Below, in pieces: positions 1-9,726 of a stretch of 62,613 nucleotides of DNA. The notes beneath the pieces were generated by a model. It was not told the DNA's origin. It saw only the letters and a list, made by a program, of their open reading frames with translations, and ran no database searches. Where the stretch lies: assembly GCA_002358575.1 (NCBI GenBank), contig DEPD01000035.1, positions 1 to 62,613 of the forward strand. Reading direction: 5' to 3'. A program made the translations under genes and the position numbers. Position 1 is the first letter of the stretch. The number at the start of each line of letters is the position of its first letter. The DNA is from Lachnospiraceae bacterium UBA3401 (GTDB lineage: Bacteria; Bacillota; Clostridia; Lachnospirales; Lachnospiraceae).

Positions 1-117
1 GCTATTTCTCCGATTATGCATGCCAAAAAGCCTCGCCGTAGCCCGACGCCTACGTTTTTTGACATACCTCCTCAAAGAAATATCCTACGCAATCTGCATC
101 ACTTATTTTCCTACAAT

Positions 118-1596
118 TCCTTACTTCAATTTTGCAGGAAAACAGTTAGCAGACATAGCGAGGAATGCGGCAGAACTTGGAGTGGAGCTTTTTGTGCTTG
201 ACGACGGATGGCTTGGAAAGTGTGATGATGACAATTCAGGTCTTGGTGACTGGTTCCCTAATGAGAAAAAATGGGATGTACACTGAAAGAGCTGGCAGGG
301 AAAATAGTGGAGTGTGGTATGCAGTTTGGTCTCTGGTTCGAGCCAGAGTCGATTTCAGAGGACAGCGATCTGTATCGCGAGCATCCTGACTGGGCAGTTG
401 CAATACCAGGAAGAAAGCCCGCATTCAGTAGAAACCAGCTGGTTCTTGATTTATCAAGGGAAGATGTGCAGGATTATATGATTGGTCGGATGACCGCAAT
501 TTTTGAGGAGACGCCGATTACCTATGTAAAGTGGGATTTTAACAGGAGCATATGTGACAAATTCAGTGCGGCGCTGAATGCACAAAGTCAGGGGGAATTC
601 GCACACCGATATGTGTTGGGATTATATAGGGTGCTGGAGACACTGCTGACAAAGTTTCCTCATATTCTGTTTGAAAGATGCAGTGGTGGAGGCGGACGAT
701 TTGACGCAGGTATGCTGTATTATACACTCCAAATCTGGTGCAGTGATGATACGGATGCTATCGAGAGGCTTACGATTCAGTATGGGACCTCCTTTGGATA
801 TCCCGTATCTGCTATGGGTTCCCATGTTTCAGATGTCTCGAACCATCAGACCAGACGCATCACACCGTTTTCGACCAGAGGTTGTGTGGCAATGGCAGGA
901 ACCTTTGGCTTTGAGCTGGGTGTTACCAAGCTGTCCGGGGAAGAAAAGGAACAAGTGAAGAAGCAGATTTGCAGATTCAAGCAGTACTATGATCTGATTC
1001 AGTTTGGCGAATACTATCGTTTGATGCCTCCTTCGGACAAACAGTGCACTATATGGGAAATGGTAGATACAGAAGGAAGAGAAGCACTAATAAGTGCGGT
1101 ATATCACCATGTGAAAGGAAATGCGGCTCTGGTCATTGTTAAAGTACGAGGCTTGAATGCACAAGTATATTATCAGATAAATTTGAATATGGAGGATATG
1201 GCAGATTTACCGCAGAAGACAAGGGATTGGTTTGTAAGCCATTTATCTTATAGATATAGAAACGGAGAAAAGATTATCGGAGCGGAAGAAGCTCTTTTAT
1301 GTTGGAAAGATTTTTTTGATAAGAATAAAAATTGGCGCGATTTTTCAGATAATATTACATATAAAGAATATAAAAGTATGACAGATAAGCAGCATTTGTC
1401 AAAAGCAAAGGCAATGCCAATAAAGTTTTTGAAGGCATCGGGAAAAGGCTTTTTTATTGATAAAGAAAGATATGCTTTAGCAATTCGAGAAGATTTAGGG
1501 TCTATGATAAAAAGTCATGCTTTCTGTGCTCATATGGGTGATATCTTAGAATATCGAACAATGGACTATTATCGCAGGCGATATCGAGGGAAGTAG
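118..1596 (+). pseudogene. GH36 alpha-galactosidase remnant, frameshifted and with a foreign C-terminus
   Basis: Translated pieces match the catalytic part of GH36 alpha-galactosidases (removal of terminal alpha-galactose from raffinose-type sugars). Visible are LFVLDDGW and DDDNSGLGDW in one frame (about 118-270), then GLWFEPE, YVKWDFN (family nucleophile Asp near 535), ERCSGGGGRFD and CSDDTDA (family acid/base Asp near 747) in the next frame from 271. The two frames join at a run of six A (266-271); one more A would restore a continuous GH36 reading. The whole N-terminal beta-sandwich (about 300 residues of a roughly 730-residue family) is missing, and the bases before about 118 do not read as GH36. 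Homology also stops near 1180 (after VKVRGLNAQVYYQINL). The remaining 135 or so codons to 1596 read as an unrelated sequence ending in EYRTMDYYRRRY, which I do not recognise. The best reading is a rearranged, inactive relic; a sequencing error could explain the frameshift alone but not the missing ends. Confidence 0.8.
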
Positions 1597-1651
1597 TGAT
1601 GTGGAATAAACTGTTATTATGAGCCGTTTTTTAAAGTATGAACAGTGACTC

Positions 1652-1680
1652 TTGACAAAATAGTCTGTAGAGAAGATAAA
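1652..1680 (+). promoter_or_regulatory. sigma-A-like promoter candidate upstream of mutS
   Basis: TTGACA (1652-1657), a 17-base spacer and GATAAA (1675-1680). It faces mutS but is followed about 50 bases later by a terminator-like hairpin (1728-1761), so it may drive a short transcript rather than mutS itself. Assignment is by eye. Confidence 0.4.
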
Positions 1681-1727
1681 AGAGAAGCTTGAAAGATAAT
1701 GAAAAAGTTGTTAAAATATTGGTGAGC

Positions 1728-1761
1728 AAAAACGGGCAGACGGTTTTCCTTGCCTGTTTTT
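1728..1761 (+). terminator. Rho-independent terminator between the GH36 relic and mutS
   Basis: Arm 1728-1738 (AAAAACGGGCA) pairs with 1751-1761 (TGCCTGTTTTT) over 11 positions including one G-U, with a 12-base loop. The A-run and T-run make it usable in both directions. It separates the pseudogene from the mutS operon. Confidence 0.75.
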
Positions 1762-1778
1762 CAGTATGTCAAGATAAA
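1750..1778 (+). promoter_or_regulatory. possible mutS promoter
   Basis: TTGCCT (1750-1755), a 17-base spacer and GATAAA (1773-1778), about 35 bases before the mutS start and overlapping the T-rich arm of the terminator. Only a moderate match. Confidence 0.3.
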
Positions 1779-1815
1779 TAAAGTTGGACAAAATACAGAA
1801 AGATGAGGTTAATAT

Positions 1816-4461
1816 ATGGCTGGAATGACACCGATGATGCAACAATATTTGGAGACGAAGAAACAGCATCCAGACTGTATTCTTTTCTACAGACTCGGTG
1901 ATTTTTATGAAATGTTTTTTGAGGACGCAAAACTTGTTTCAAAGGAGTTGGAGTTAACTTTGACCGGAAAAGATTGCGGAATGGAAGAGCGAGCACCAAT
2001 GTGCGGGGTTCCTTATCACGCGGTTGACGGCTATCTGAGCCGGTTGGTATCAAAGGGTTACAAAGTTGCTATCTGTGAGCAGGTGGAGGACCCAAAACTT
2101 GCAAAAGGATTGGTAAAGCGTGAGGTTGTCCGCATTGTCACTCCAGGAACGAACTTGAATGCCCAATCCCTTGAGGAAACAAAAAATAATTATATTATGT
2201 GTATTGCGCAGTTTCCAAATAAAATTGGAATTTCTGTGGCAGATGTGACGACGGGCGATTTTTATATGACAGAGGTTGAGGGGCTTTCCAAACTCACAGA
2301 TGAACTTTATAAATATATGCCGACAGAAATTATCTGCAATGATGCACTGATGATGAGTGGAATTGATATGGATGACCTAAAGAACCGCTTAAAGATTGTG
2401 GTCTATCCGCTGGAGCCATGGTATTTTGATGAGGATGGCTGTCGAAAATGTTTGATGGAGCATTTTAAGGTTAATACGCTCACTGGACTTGGTTTGGAGG
2501 ATTTTCCGTCAGGTTTGATTGCCTGTGGTGTGCTGATGCAATATCTATTGGAGACACAGAAAACGCAGCTCACCCATATTACCCATATTACTCCCTATTT
2601 AGCAAGTCGTTTTATGCTGCTTGACAGTTCTACAAGGCGAAATTTGGAACTGACAGAAACACTGCGGGAAAAACAGAAGCGAGGCTCTCTTTTATGGGTG
2701 CTCGATAAGACAAAGACAGCGATGGGCGCAAGGCAGTTACGCACCGATATCGAGCAGCCGCTTGTCAACAGAGCGGATATTAATGACAGACTTGACACGA
2801 TTGAACAGCTCTGTAAAGATACTGTATCGCGGGATGAGATTAGAGAGTATCTAAATCCAATCTATGACATGGAACGCCTGCTTGGTCGTATTAGCTATAA
2901 ATCAGCGAATCCAAGGGATTTGATATCGTTTGCTAATTCTATGGAGATGCTGCCACACATCAAAACAGTTCTAAAAGTCTTTAACGCGAAGTTGTTAAAA
3001 GAGATTGACGAGCAGATTGACGGGCTTGAGGATTTATATGTGTTAATTAAAAATTCAATCTGCGAGGACCCTCCTATATTGATTCGCGATGGCGGTATTA
3101 TTAAAGAAGGATTTGACGTGGATATTGACCATTTGCGAAAAGCAAAGACTGACGGGAAGAATTGGCTTGCACAGCTTGAGGAGGAGGACCGAGAGCGGAC
3201 AGGTATTAAAAATCTTCGGATAAAATACAACAAAGTATTTGGCTATTATTTTGAGGTGAGTAATTCCTATAAAAATCAAGTGCCTAATGATTATGTGCGC
3301 AAACAGACACTTGTCAATGCAGAGCGATATACAACGACAAAATTGAAAGAGCTTGAGGATACCATTTTAAATGCGGAGGACAAGCTCAATGTATTAGAGT
3401 ACGATATGTTTTGTAAAATACGAGATGATCTTGCAATGCATTTGGAGCGTATCCAAAAGACAGCAAAGGCGGTGGCGAGACTTGACGTGTTTGCATCACT
3501 CTCCGTTGTGGCAGAACAAAATCACTATGTCAGACCGACATTGAATGATAAGGGATTGATTGATATCAAAGAAGGAAGACATCCAGTTGTGGAGAAGATG
3601 ATTGACCACGATATGTTTGTGGCAAATGATACTTTTTTGGATAACAATAATCATTGTATTGCGGTTATTACAGGACCCAATATGGCTGGGAAATCTACTT
3701 ATATGCGCCAGTCTGCACTGATTGTATTAATGGCGCAGCTTGGCAGTTTTGTACCGGCGAAGAGCGCGAATATTGGCATTGTTGACAGAATTTTTACAAG
3801 GGTAGGTGCATCGGACGACCTTGCAAGCGGGCAGAGCACTTTCATGGTGGAGATGAATGAGGTTGCAAATATCTTGCGCAATGCCACGCCAAAAAGTTTG
3901 TTAGTGCTTGATGAAATCGGACGCGGCACTTCCACATTTGACGGGTTGAGCATTGCATGGGCGGTGATTGAGCACATTAGTAATAAAAAGATTCTTGGCG
4001 CCAAGACACTGTTTGCGACACATTATCACGAACTTACAGAGTTGGAAGGAAAGATGAACAATGTTATCAACTATTGTATTGCAGTAAAAGAAAAAGGGGA
4101 TGACATTATTTTTTTAAGAAAAATTGTCAAAGGAGGCGCTGACAGAAGTTATGGTATCCAAGTGGCAAAACTTGCAGGTGTGCCAGACATGGTAATTGAC
4201 CGCGCCAAGGAGATTGCAGATCAGTTAAGCGATAATGATATCACGGAGAAAGTGCAGTGTATCACAGTGGATACGAAAGGGGAAAAGAAGCGGTCTAAAC
4301 ATTATGACGATGTGGATTTGGGGCAGATGTCTTTGTTTGACACGGTGAAAGACGAGGATATTTTAAATGAATTAAGGGAGATTGACATCTCCAATTTGAC
4401 GCCGCTCGATGCGCTAAATACAATGTATCGATTACAAAATAAGCTAAAAAATCGGTGGTAA
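1816..4461 (+). CDS. mutS: DNA mismatch repair protein MutS
   Basis: Cytoplasmic mismatch-recognition ATPase that starts methyl-independent mismatch repair with the MutL encoded next to it. 881 residues, normal for the family. The N-terminal mismatch-binding domain carries the conserved RLGDFYEMFFEDA (about residues 26-38), whose Phe-X-Glu stacks on the mismatched base. The ATPase domain has Walker A GPNMAGKST (620-628), Walker B LLVLDE (about 695-700) and the ATHYHE motif. QMSLF (837-841) near the C-terminus is a typical beta-clamp-binding peptide, suggesting replisome coupling. The ATG at 1816 follows a GATGAGG ribosome site. First gene of an apparent mutS-mutL-EcsC-miaA-lyase operon. No missing residues noticed. 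Confidence 0.98.
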   Translation: MAGMTPMMQQYLETKKQHPDCILFYRLGDFYEMFFEDAKLVSKELELTLTGKDCGMEERAPMCGVPYHAVDGYLSRLVSKGYKVAICEQVEDPKLAKGLVKREVVRIVTPGTNLNAQSLEETKNNYIMCIAQFPNKIGISVADVTTGDFYMTEVEGLSKLTDELYKYMPTEIICNDALMMSGIDMDDLKNRLKIVVYPLEPWYFDEDGCRKCLMEHFKVNTLTGLGLEDFPSGLIACGVLMQYLLETQKTQLTHITHITPYLASRFMLLDSSTRRNLELTETLREKQKRGSLLWVLDKTKTAMGARQLRTDIEQPLVNRADINDRLDTIEQLCKDTVSRDEIREYLNPIYDMERLLGRISYKSANPRDLISFANSMEMLPHIKTVLKVFNAKLLKEIDEQIDGLEDLYVLIKNSICEDPPILIRDGGIIKEGFDVDIDHLRKAKTDGKNWLAQLEEEDRERTGIKNLRIKYNKVFGYYFEVSNSYKNQVPNDYVRKQTLVNAERYTTTKLKELEDTILNAEDKLNVLEYDMFCKIRDDLAMHLERIQKTAKAVARLDVFASLSVVAEQNHYVRPTLNDKGLIDIKEGRHPVVEKMIDHDMFVANDTFLDNNNHCIAVITGPNMAGKSTYMRQSALIVLMAQLGSFVPAKSANIGIVDRIFTRVGASDDLASGQSTFMVEMNEVANILRNATPKSLLVLDEIGRGTSTFDGLSIAWAVIEHISNKKILGAKTLFATHYHELTELEGKMNNVINYCIAVKEKGDDIIFLRKIVKGGADRSYGIQVAKLAGVPDMVIDRAKEIADQLSDNDITEKVQCITVDTKGEKKRSKHYDDVDLGQMSLFDTVKDEDILNELREIDISNLTPLDALNTMYRLQNKLKNRW

Positions 4462-4491
4462 AACCTATTATAAGGAAAGGAAAGATCAGAT

Positions 4492-6492
4492 ATGGCAGAG
4501 ATACATGTGCTGGATGATGCGACAATAGATAAGATTGCGGCAGGTGAGGTAGTGGAGCGGCCAGCCAGTGTAGTCAAAGAGTTGGTGGAAAACGCTATGG
4601 ATGCGGGTGCAACTGCAATAACAGTTGAAATCAAAGATGGTGGGATAGAATTTATCCGTGTGACAGACAACGGATCGGGTATCGAACATAACCAGTTGCG
4701 AAATGCCTTTTTGCGTCATGCCACAAGCAAAATCAGTTCTGTTGTCGATCTGATGCGTCTGCACAGTATGGGGTTTCGCGGAGAGGCGCTCTCAAGTATT
4801 GCAGCGGTGGCAAAGGTTGAGATTGTCACAAAGACAAAAGAGGATATGACTGGAGCACGTCTGTGCTTGGAAGGTGCAAAAGAGATTTCATTTGAGGAGG
4901 TTGGTGCCCCCGACGGCACGACTTTTATTGTGCGCAATTTGTTTTTTAATACTCCTGTGCGGCGTAAGTTCTTAAAGACAGCGATGACAGAAGCAAGTTA
5001 TATCACAGATTTGCTCGAACACATGGCACTGTCAAGACCAGAGATTTCATTTAAGTATGTTATAAATGGTCAGACGAAATTTTATACAAATGGTGACGGG
5101 GATATGAAAGCGATTATTTATCGCATTTTTGGTAGAGATATCGCGAATGAAATGTTAGCATTTCAAGCGGTTGACGAGGAGATTGTACTGGAAGGATTTC
5201 TGGGAAAACCGACTTTGAATCGCGCAAACAGAAATTTTGAGAATTATTTTGTCAACAGACGGTATATTAAAAGCAAAGTGATTTCCAAAGCGATTGAGGA
5301 GGGGTATGCGTCTTATATGATGCAGCATCGGTATCCATTTTGTGTGCTCCATATCACTGTGCCGCCGGAAAGTGTGGATGTCAATGTTCACCCGACCAAG
5401 ATGGAAGTGCGCTTTTCAGATCAGAATAGTCTATACAAGTTGATTGCTGAAAATATTACGGATTTTTTATCTCAGCAGGAGATGATTCTAGATGCAGTTC
5501 TTGGACCAGAAAAAAAAGAAAAGAAGGATAAAAAAACGACAAAGATAGATGCGCCAGAGCCTTTTGAGAAGGAGCGACGTCTTACAGAACAAGGATCGCA
5601 CATAGATTCCGAACAACCTTTAAATATATTAAAAGATGAAAGCAAATACAATTCGTCTAACAGCAGTTTTGATAAGGAAACGCAGGAAAAATCCGATGTT
5701 GTTTCTGAGGAACAGTTTTTTGTAGATAATAGAGGAAAAAATACAAAAATTGGTCAGACAAATCAAAATGTATTGACTGGAAAAATATTGGGCGCACCTT
5801 CTAAGGAAACAGATACTAGAAATCTTGGTGTGATTAAGAGCAAAGACCATATTCTTGTGGAGAAGCCAGAGCAATTAAATTTTTTTGATGAGAAAATACT
5901 TACGAGAGAGGCAAAACAGGAATATAGAATAGTTGGACAGGTGTTTGATACTTATTGGATTATTGAGTATCGGGATAAGATGCTAATGATTGATCAGCAC
6001 GCAGCACATGAGAAGGTGAAATATGAGCAGATATTGACTAAGGTAGAACACAATGAGATTTACACACAGATGTTGACCCCGCCAGCCGTTATCAGTGTCA
6101 CGCCCAAGGAGTCTGCGCTGATCAATAGTTATGCGCAGTATTTTAAGGAACTTGGATTTGAAATTGAGGATTTTGGCATGAATGCATTTGCAATTAGAGG
6201 GGTGCCAATTGACTTGTTTGGTCATAATATAAAAGAGCTTTTTGAGGAGATATTGACTCAAATGTGTGAGAGTCCGGTGCGCGGCGTGCCTCAGATTATA
6301 CGGGAAAAGATTGCTTCTATGGCATGTAAGGCGGCTGTGAAGGGCAATCATTCGCTGACTTATGAGGAGGCGAACAAACTGATTGAACAGTTGTTGGAAT
6401 TGGAGAATCCCTATAATTGTCCACATGGTAGACCGACAATTATTTCCATGTCAAAGTATGAGATAGAAAAAAAATTTAAAAGAATAGTGTGA
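4492..6492 (+). CDS. mutL: DNA mismatch repair protein MutL (endonuclease type)
   Basis: Partner of MutS; a GHKL ATPase that in organisms without MutH nicks the new strand itself. 666 residues. N-terminal ATPase motifs: ELVENAMDAG (30-39, catalytic Glu30 and Mg-binding Asn34), DNGSGI (59-64) and GFRGEALSS (94-102). A low-complexity charged linker covers about 330-470. The C-terminal domain has the DQHAAHEK metal-binding endonuclease motif (501-508), plus ACKAAVKG and CPHGRP, which complete the zinc/manganese site in nicking MutLs. I therefore infer an active endonuclease. Start ATG at 4492 with AAGGAAAGGA upstream, 30 bases after mutS. The stop overlaps the earliest possible start of the next gene. 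Confidence 0.97.
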   Translation: MAEIHVLDDATIDKIAAGEVVERPASVVKELVENAMDAGATAITVEIKDGGIEFIRVTDNGSGIEHNQLRNAFLRHATSKISSVVDLMRLHSMGFRGEALSSIAAVAKVEIVTKTKEDMTGARLCLEGAKEISFEEVGAPDGTTFIVRNLFFNTPVRRKFLKTAMTEASYITDLLEHMALSRPEISFKYVINGQTKFYTNGDGDMKAIIYRIFGRDIANEMLAFQAVDEEIVLEGFLGKPTLNRANRNFENYFVNRRYIKSKVISKAIEEGYASYMMQHRYPFCVLHITVPPESVDVNVHPTKMEVRFSDQNSLYKLIAENITDFLSQQEMILDAVLGPEKKEKKDKKTTKIDAPEPFEKERRLTEQGSHIDSEQPLNILKDESKYNSSNSSFDKETQEKSDVVSEEQFFVDNRGKNTKIGQTNQNVLTGKILGAPSKETDTRNLGVIKSKDHILVEKPEQLNFFDEKILTREAKQEYRIVGQVFDTYWIIEYRDKMLMIDQHAAHEKVKYEQILTKVEHNEIYTQMLTPPAVISVTPKESALINSYAQYFKELGFEIEDFGMNAFAIRGVPIDLFGHNIKELFEEILTQMCESPVRGVPQIIREKIASMACKAAVKGNHSLTYEEANKLIEQLLELENPYNCPHGRPTIISMSKYEIEKKFKRIV

Positions 6493-6509
6493 GAAGAATG
6501 GGAGTTTGC

Positions 6510-7295
6510 ATGAAACGAATAAAAATAAAAAAGTCTCCGATTGAAAAGGAGTTAGAGCGCATTGCACACGAGGAGAAGAAGCTTGAAAAACAAGCTGTGG
6601 AGTACCATGCTGCAAAATGGAAGCAGACGTTAGAGCAAAAGATTCCTTCCAAGATACATACAAATTTGCAAAGAGCGTTTTGTATGGCATTTGAATTGAT
6701 ATTTGAACGGGGTACGAGCTTGATTGAAAAGACATACTCCAAAGATGCGATGGAGAAAGATTTTCAGATACATGATTTTGCAGTTAATTTAAAAGGTGGA
6801 AAGAAAGAGTTGCGCCATCTAAAAGCAGATGTAAGTCGTGGAAATTTGGTAAATATGGCAGTCAGCACCGTTGAGGGAATTGGTCTAGGAGTTCTGGGGA
6901 TTGGTTTGCCGGATATTGTGCTGTTTCTGTCAATGATTCTCAAGGGAACTTATGAGACAGCGCTGCAATATGGATTTTCCTATGATACGCCGGAAGAACG
7001 AATGTATATTTTAAAACTATTGGAGGCGGCAATGTCTAAAGGAGAGCAGTGGGCAGTGTGTAATTCGGCGGTTGATAACTGCTTTTCTAACAAGTACCTT
7101 CAGGAGACAAAATTTGCAGAACAAGTTAAGAATACAGCAGATGCATTTGCTGTGGATATGTTGCTTGCCAAGTTTATTCAGGGGCTTCCAGTTGCGGGAA
7201 TTTTGGGCGGTATCAGCAATCCCATTTATTACAGGCGTATTATGAATTATGTGCAGTTAAAATATCATAAACGCTACCTGTTCTCAAAAGGATAA
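6510..7295 (+). CDS. EcsC family protein
   Basis: About 260 residues with an EcsC-type core: amphipathic and hydrophobic stretches VEGIGLGVLGIGLPDIVLFL and FIQGLPVAGILGGISN, separated by a helical, charged region. EcsC was first seen beside an ABC exporter in Bacillus, and its biochemical role is not settled. The reading frame is open from a GTG at 6489 that overlaps the mutL stop, but GGGAG at 6500-6504 sits well before ATG 6510 (MKRIKIKKSP), so I prefer that start. The N-terminus is a lysine/glutamate-rich helix. It lies tightly between mutL and miaA and is probably cotranscribed with the repair genes. No link to mismatch repair can be shown from sequence. Confidence 0.8.
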   Translation: MKRIKIKKSPIEKELERIAHEEKKLEKQAVEYHAAKWKQTLEQKIPSKIHTNLQRAFCMAFELIFERGTSLIEKTYSKDAMEKDFQIHDFAVNLKGGKKELRHLKADVSRGNLVNMAVSTVEGIGLGVLGIGLPDIVLFLSMILKGTYETALQYGFSYDTPEERMYILKLLEAAMSKGEQWAVCNSAVDNCFSNKYLQETKFAEQVKNTADAFAVDMLLAKFIQGLPVAGILGGISNPIYYRRIMNYVQLKYHKRYLFSKG

Positions 7296-7329
7296 GAAAT
7301 GGTTTAAATAGAAAGGAGACTGCTGTGCT

Positions 7330-8277
7330 ATGAAACCACTGATTGTATTGACAGGTCCAACGGCGGCTGGCAAGACAAAACTTTCCATAGCGCTTGCCAA
7401 AACCATAAACGGCGAGATTATCTCTGCCGATTCCATGCAGGTATACAGATATATGGATATTGGTTCTGCCAAGATTCGGCAGGAGGAAATGCAAGGTGTA
7501 AAGCATTACTTGGTGGATATTCTTGAACCGACAGAGGAGTTTCATATTGTTTTGTTTCAAAAGTACGCAAAGCAGGCGATTGCAGAAATTTATGCGAAGA
7601 AAAAGATTCCAATCATTGTCGGCGGCACTGGGTTCTATATTCAGTCAGTGCTGTATGATATTGATTTTCAGAAGGGGGAGGAAGATTCGGAACTTCGTGA
7701 GAATTTGGAACAAATTGTGCAGGAAAAAGGTGCAGAGTACCTTCATAATATATTGAAAGAATGCGATCCTAAAGCGGCAGAGGAAATCCATGCAAACAAC
7801 ATTAAGCGTGTGATTCGTGCCATTGAATTTAATCGGCAGACTGGCAAGAAAATCTCAGAACACAATGAGGCGGAGCGGCAAAAGAAGTCCGCGTATGATT
7901 CGCGTTATTTTGTGTTGACTGACCAGAGAGAGAGGCTTTATAAAGCAATTGACAAACGTGTGGATCAGATGATTGCAGAAGGGCTTGTCGATGAGGTAAA
8001 GCGACTGATGGAGATGGGATGCAAGCGGGATTCAACAGCGATGCAAGGGCTTGGATACAAAGAGATTATCTCTTATTTGATGGGAGAAATAAGTATGGAT
8101 GCGGCAGTCTATACTATAAAGCGGGACACGCGCCATTTTGCCAAACGGCAGCTTACATGGTTTCGTCGAGAACGCGATGTTATCTGGATAGAAAAGGATA
8201 AATTTGCATATGATGAAGAAAAAATGTTACACTATATAGAAACAAAGTTATGGAAGGAAACGAAAGGAAATGATTGA
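7330..8277 (+). CDS. miaA: tRNA dimethylallyltransferase MiaA
   Basis: Transfers the dimethylallyl group from DMAPP to N6 of A37 in tRNAs that read UNN codons, the first step of ms2i6A formation. 315 residues, standard length. P-loop GPTAAGKT at 9-16; DSMQVYR (34-40) holds the catalytic Asp34 and Ser35; GGTGFYIQ lies near 98. The C-terminal half has the tRNA-binding region (RDTRHFAKRQLTWFRR). Good ribosome site (GAAAGGAG) before ATG 7330. mutL-miaA adjacency is widespread in bacteria. Here hfq, which often follows miaA, is absent and a PLP enzyme follows instead, overlapping the last 8 bases. Confidence 0.97.
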   Translation: MKPLIVLTGPTAAGKTKLSIALAKTINGEIISADSMQVYRYMDIGSAKIRQEEMQGVKHYLVDILEPTEEFHIVLFQKYAKQAIAEIYAKKKIPIIVGGTGFYIQSVLYDIDFQKGEEDSELRENLEQIVQEKGAEYLHNILKECDPKAAEEIHANNIKRVIRAIEFNRQTGKKISEHNEAERQKKSAYDSRYFVLTDQRERLYKAIDKRVDQMIAEGLVDEVKRLMEMGCKRDSTAMQGLGYKEIISYLMGEISMDAAVYTIKRDTRHFAKRQLTWFRRERDVIWIEKDKFAYDEEKMLHYIETKLWKETKGND

Positions 8278-9577
8278 ATCGACAAATGAGGAGTGTACAA
8301 CCACACAAATGATATATAGACAGTTGGGTATATCAGATCAGGTCTATCGTTTTAGTGAAAAAATTTTAGCGCAATTGAGACCGCGCTTTGATGAGATTGA
8401 CCAGAATGCGGAGTACAACCAGCTAAAAGTATTGAAGGCAATGCAGGATAATAAGGTTAGTGAAGCATGTCTTTTAGGTACAACAGGATATGGTTATAAC
8501 GATATTGGCAGAGAGACATTGGAGGCTGTGTACGCATCTGTTTTTCATGCGGAAGATGCGTTGGTTAGACCGCAGATTACTTGCGGGACACATGCGTTGG
8601 CGCTGGCGCTAATAAGTAATTTGCGCCCTGGCGACGAACTGTTATCTCCGGTGGGAAAGCCATATGATACACTGGAGGAGGTAATTGGCATTCGCCCGTC
8701 AAAAGGGTCTCTTGCAGAGTATGGTATTTCCTACAGACAGGTTGATTTGCTATCAGATGGCAGTTTTGATTATGATAGCATTCAGGCAGCAGTGAACAAT
8801 AAGACACGGCTTGTCACAATACAGCGTTCCAAGGGATATCAGACAAGACCAACGTTTTCTGTGAAAAGAATTGGGGAACTGATTTCTTTTCTCAAAAAAA
8901 TAAAACCGGATATTATTTGCATGGTTGATAATTGTTACGGTGAGTTTGTGGAGCGTATTGAGCCTACAGATGTGGGGGCTGATATGGTTGTCGGCTCTCT
9001 TATTAAAAACCCTGGAGGCGGACTGGCACCGATTGGCGGATATATTGCTGGAAAAAAAGAATGTGTGGAGAATGCGGCGTTCAGGCTTACATCGCCTGGG
9101 CTTGGCAAAGAAGTTGGGGCTTCGCTTGGTATCTTGCGGGATTTTTATCATGGTTTATTTCTTGCGCCAACAGTGACAGCAGGAGCGCTTAAGGGAGCTA
9201 TTTTTGCGGCGAATATTTATGAAAAATTGGGTTTTCAAGTTGTTCCAAACAGCACAGAATCAAGACATGATATTATACAGGCTGTCACCTTTGGAACAGC
9301 GGAAGGTGTGATTGCTTTCTGCAAAGGGATTCAGGCAGCAGCGCCTGTTGACAGTTTTGTCACACCAGAACCTTGGGATATGCCCGGATATGACGCGCCG
9401 GTAATTATGGCTGCGGGGGCATTTGTCTCAGGTTCCTCTATAGAGCTGAGCGCAGACGGACCAATGAAACCACCTTACGCTGTGTATTTTCAGGGGGGTT
9501 TGACTTTTGATCACGCACGGTTTGGTATTATGAAGACCCTTCAAAATATTGTTGACGCAGGAATTGTAGAGATTTAA
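8270..9577 (+). CDS. PLP-dependent methionine gamma-lyase family protein (YnbB/Alr-like)
   Basis: 435-residue fold-type I PLP enzyme of the family annotated as methionine gamma-lyase-like or aluminium-resistance protein in Firmicutes (B. subtilis YnbB). GSLIKNPGGG contains the likely Schiff-base lysine (Lys246), and MVDNCYGEF upstream supplies the Asp that contacts the pyridine ring. The C-terminus (PPYAVYFQGGLTFDHARFG) is characteristic of the family. The real substrate is not established; C-S lyase activity on sulfur amino acids is an inference from the fold. Its start overlaps miaA by 8 bases, so translation is probably coupled. Last gene of the mutS operon; a 150-base gap follows. Confidence 0.85.
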   Translation: MIESTNEECTTTQMIYRQLGISDQVYRFSEKILAQLRPRFDEIDQNAEYNQLKVLKAMQDNKVSEACLLGTTGYGYNDIGRETLEAVYASVFHAEDALVRPQITCGTHALALALISNLRPGDELLSPVGKPYDTLEEVIGIRPSKGSLAEYGISYRQVDLLSDGSFDYDSIQAAVNNKTRLVTIQRSKGYQTRPTFSVKRIGELISFLKKIKPDIICMVDNCYGEFVERIEPTDVGADMVVGSLIKNPGGGLAPIGGYIAGKKECVENAAFRLTSPGLGKEVGASLGILRDFYHGLFLAPTVTAGALKGAIFAANIYEKLGFQVVPNSTESRHDIIQAVTFGTAEGVIAFCKGIQAAAPVDSFVTPEPWDMPGYDAPVIMAAGAFVSGSSIELSADGPMKPPYAVYFQGGLTFDHARFGIMKTLQNIVDAGIVEI

Positions 9578-9647
9578 AAAAAGTATAAAAAATTTCATAA
9601 AACTTTCCAAAATAGGAAATATGTCGAAAAAAAACTAATCTTTTTTA

Positions 9648-9676
9648 TGTACAGACGCAAGATGGTGTGGTAAGAT
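9648..9676 (+). promoter_or_regulatory. possible promoter of the radC-mre-min cluster
   Basis: TGTACA (9648-9653), 17 bases, then TAAGAT (9671-9676), about 50 bases before the first radC start. The -35 is imperfect. This is the only reasonable candidate I see in the 150-base gap. Confidence 0.3.
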
Positions 9677-9726
9677 AACTAGGAAAGCTGGAAAGGATGG
9701 CTGTATAGCACAAAAAGGTCGTAAAA

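Noticed and set aside
2895..3233. Minus-strand frame opposite mutS
   Set aside because: Shadow frame with serine-rich, low-complexity peptide; mutS is conserved across it.
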